Both the position numbers and the translations under genes were made by a program. DNA of 18,060 bases from Cyclostephanos tholiformis (lineage: Eukaryota; Bacillariophyta; Thalassiosirophyceae; Thalassiosirales; Thalassiosiraceae), in contig JALLPB010000497.1 in assembly GCA_036939975.1 (NCBI GenBank), forward strand, positions 1 through 18,060, written 5' to 3'. Under the pieces are notes generated by a model. It was not told the DNA's origin and searched no databases. It worked only from the letters and a program-made list of their open reading frames with translations. This document shows positions 17,783-18,060 of this stretch, piece by piece (position 1 is the first letter of the stretch; every line of letters starts with the position of its first letter).

Positions 17783-18060
17783 TCAAATTCAAAGCTAACA
17801 ATGGCCATGGTTTGGTTGGTTGAAATTGTTGTGTGTGTTTGATTATAACAAAACTTCTTACTTTGCTGATGGGGGGTGGGGTGCAAGCTCCTATGCATGT
17901 AGGTATGCAGGATTCCTCTCAATTGAAGATGTTAGATTAGCTAGCATAGCAGCGGGTGTAGACATTGGAGTTTTTAGTTTTGAGTTTTGAGAATTTTAAA
18001 TTCTTGAGTTTTCAGTTTTGCAAGCGAGAAGTTTGCAGATCATAGCTCATAAATTTAGCT
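17783..18060. other. Terminal non-coding stretch with TTTTGAG repeats
   Basis: No gene seen. At 17968-18020 a low-complexity run repeats TTTT(A/G)AG or TTTTCAG about six times around GAATTTTAAATTC. Confidence 0.45.

Overview
The window looks like nuclear DNA of a stramenopile, most likely a diatom. This is inferred from four things: a long pentatricopeptide (PPR) gene with a 94-base GT-AG intron and long spacers between its repeats; PIF/Harbinger and hAT DNA transposons; remnants of short C-x4-C-x9-C-x2-H repeats of a kind I associate with diatom and oomycete proteins; and a plant/diatom-type histone H3 relic (Lys53, Ser96). Nothing looks prokaryotic, and I saw no rRNA, tRNA or CRISPR array.

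Layout. Bases 1-3940 are the right part of an apparently young PIF/Harbinger element. It has an intact DDE transposase (+) and, convergent with it, a 680-residue protein with a PHD-like zinc finger and a coiled coil (-). The element ends at 3940 in a GGCC...ACAATGG terminus, with a second, subterminal copy and a TAA at the junction; the left end is outside the window. Bases 3944-4241 are the 5' region of the only clear host gene, a PPR protein (4242-8313, two exons), probably an organellar RNA-binding factor. Its first third is very GC- and CpG-rich low-complexity sequence.

From about 8.3 kb to the end the window is a transposon and repeat graveyard that looks poor in CpG: an old ~100-base duplication, a ~195-base tandem repeat (9331-9980) inside a 745-base stretch without any CpG, three related hairpins (10.0-10.7 kb), a decayed hAT transposase (about 11043-14273, +), a full-length histone H3 pseudogene (14835-15245, -), an inverted pair of Asp/Asn-rich tracts around a near-perfect 25-bp-arm hairpin (15554-15627), a decayed Cys/His-repeat fragment (15977-16330), an unassigned ORF (16423-16779, +) and a broken unassigned minus-strand reading frame (17004-17782).

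The most informative relic is the H3 copy. It aligns without gaps over all 136 codons, yet 12 of 17 arginines are replaced, every one by the change expected from C-to-T decay at CpG on one strand or the other, including both premature stops (CGA to TGA). With the CpG desert and the stop-rather-than-indel decay of the first part of the hAT gene, this suggests long-term cytosine methylation of the right half of the window. The Harbinger element and the PPR gene still carry CpGs and intact frames. The Harbinger element with its unusual second protein is the best candidate for something not well described.
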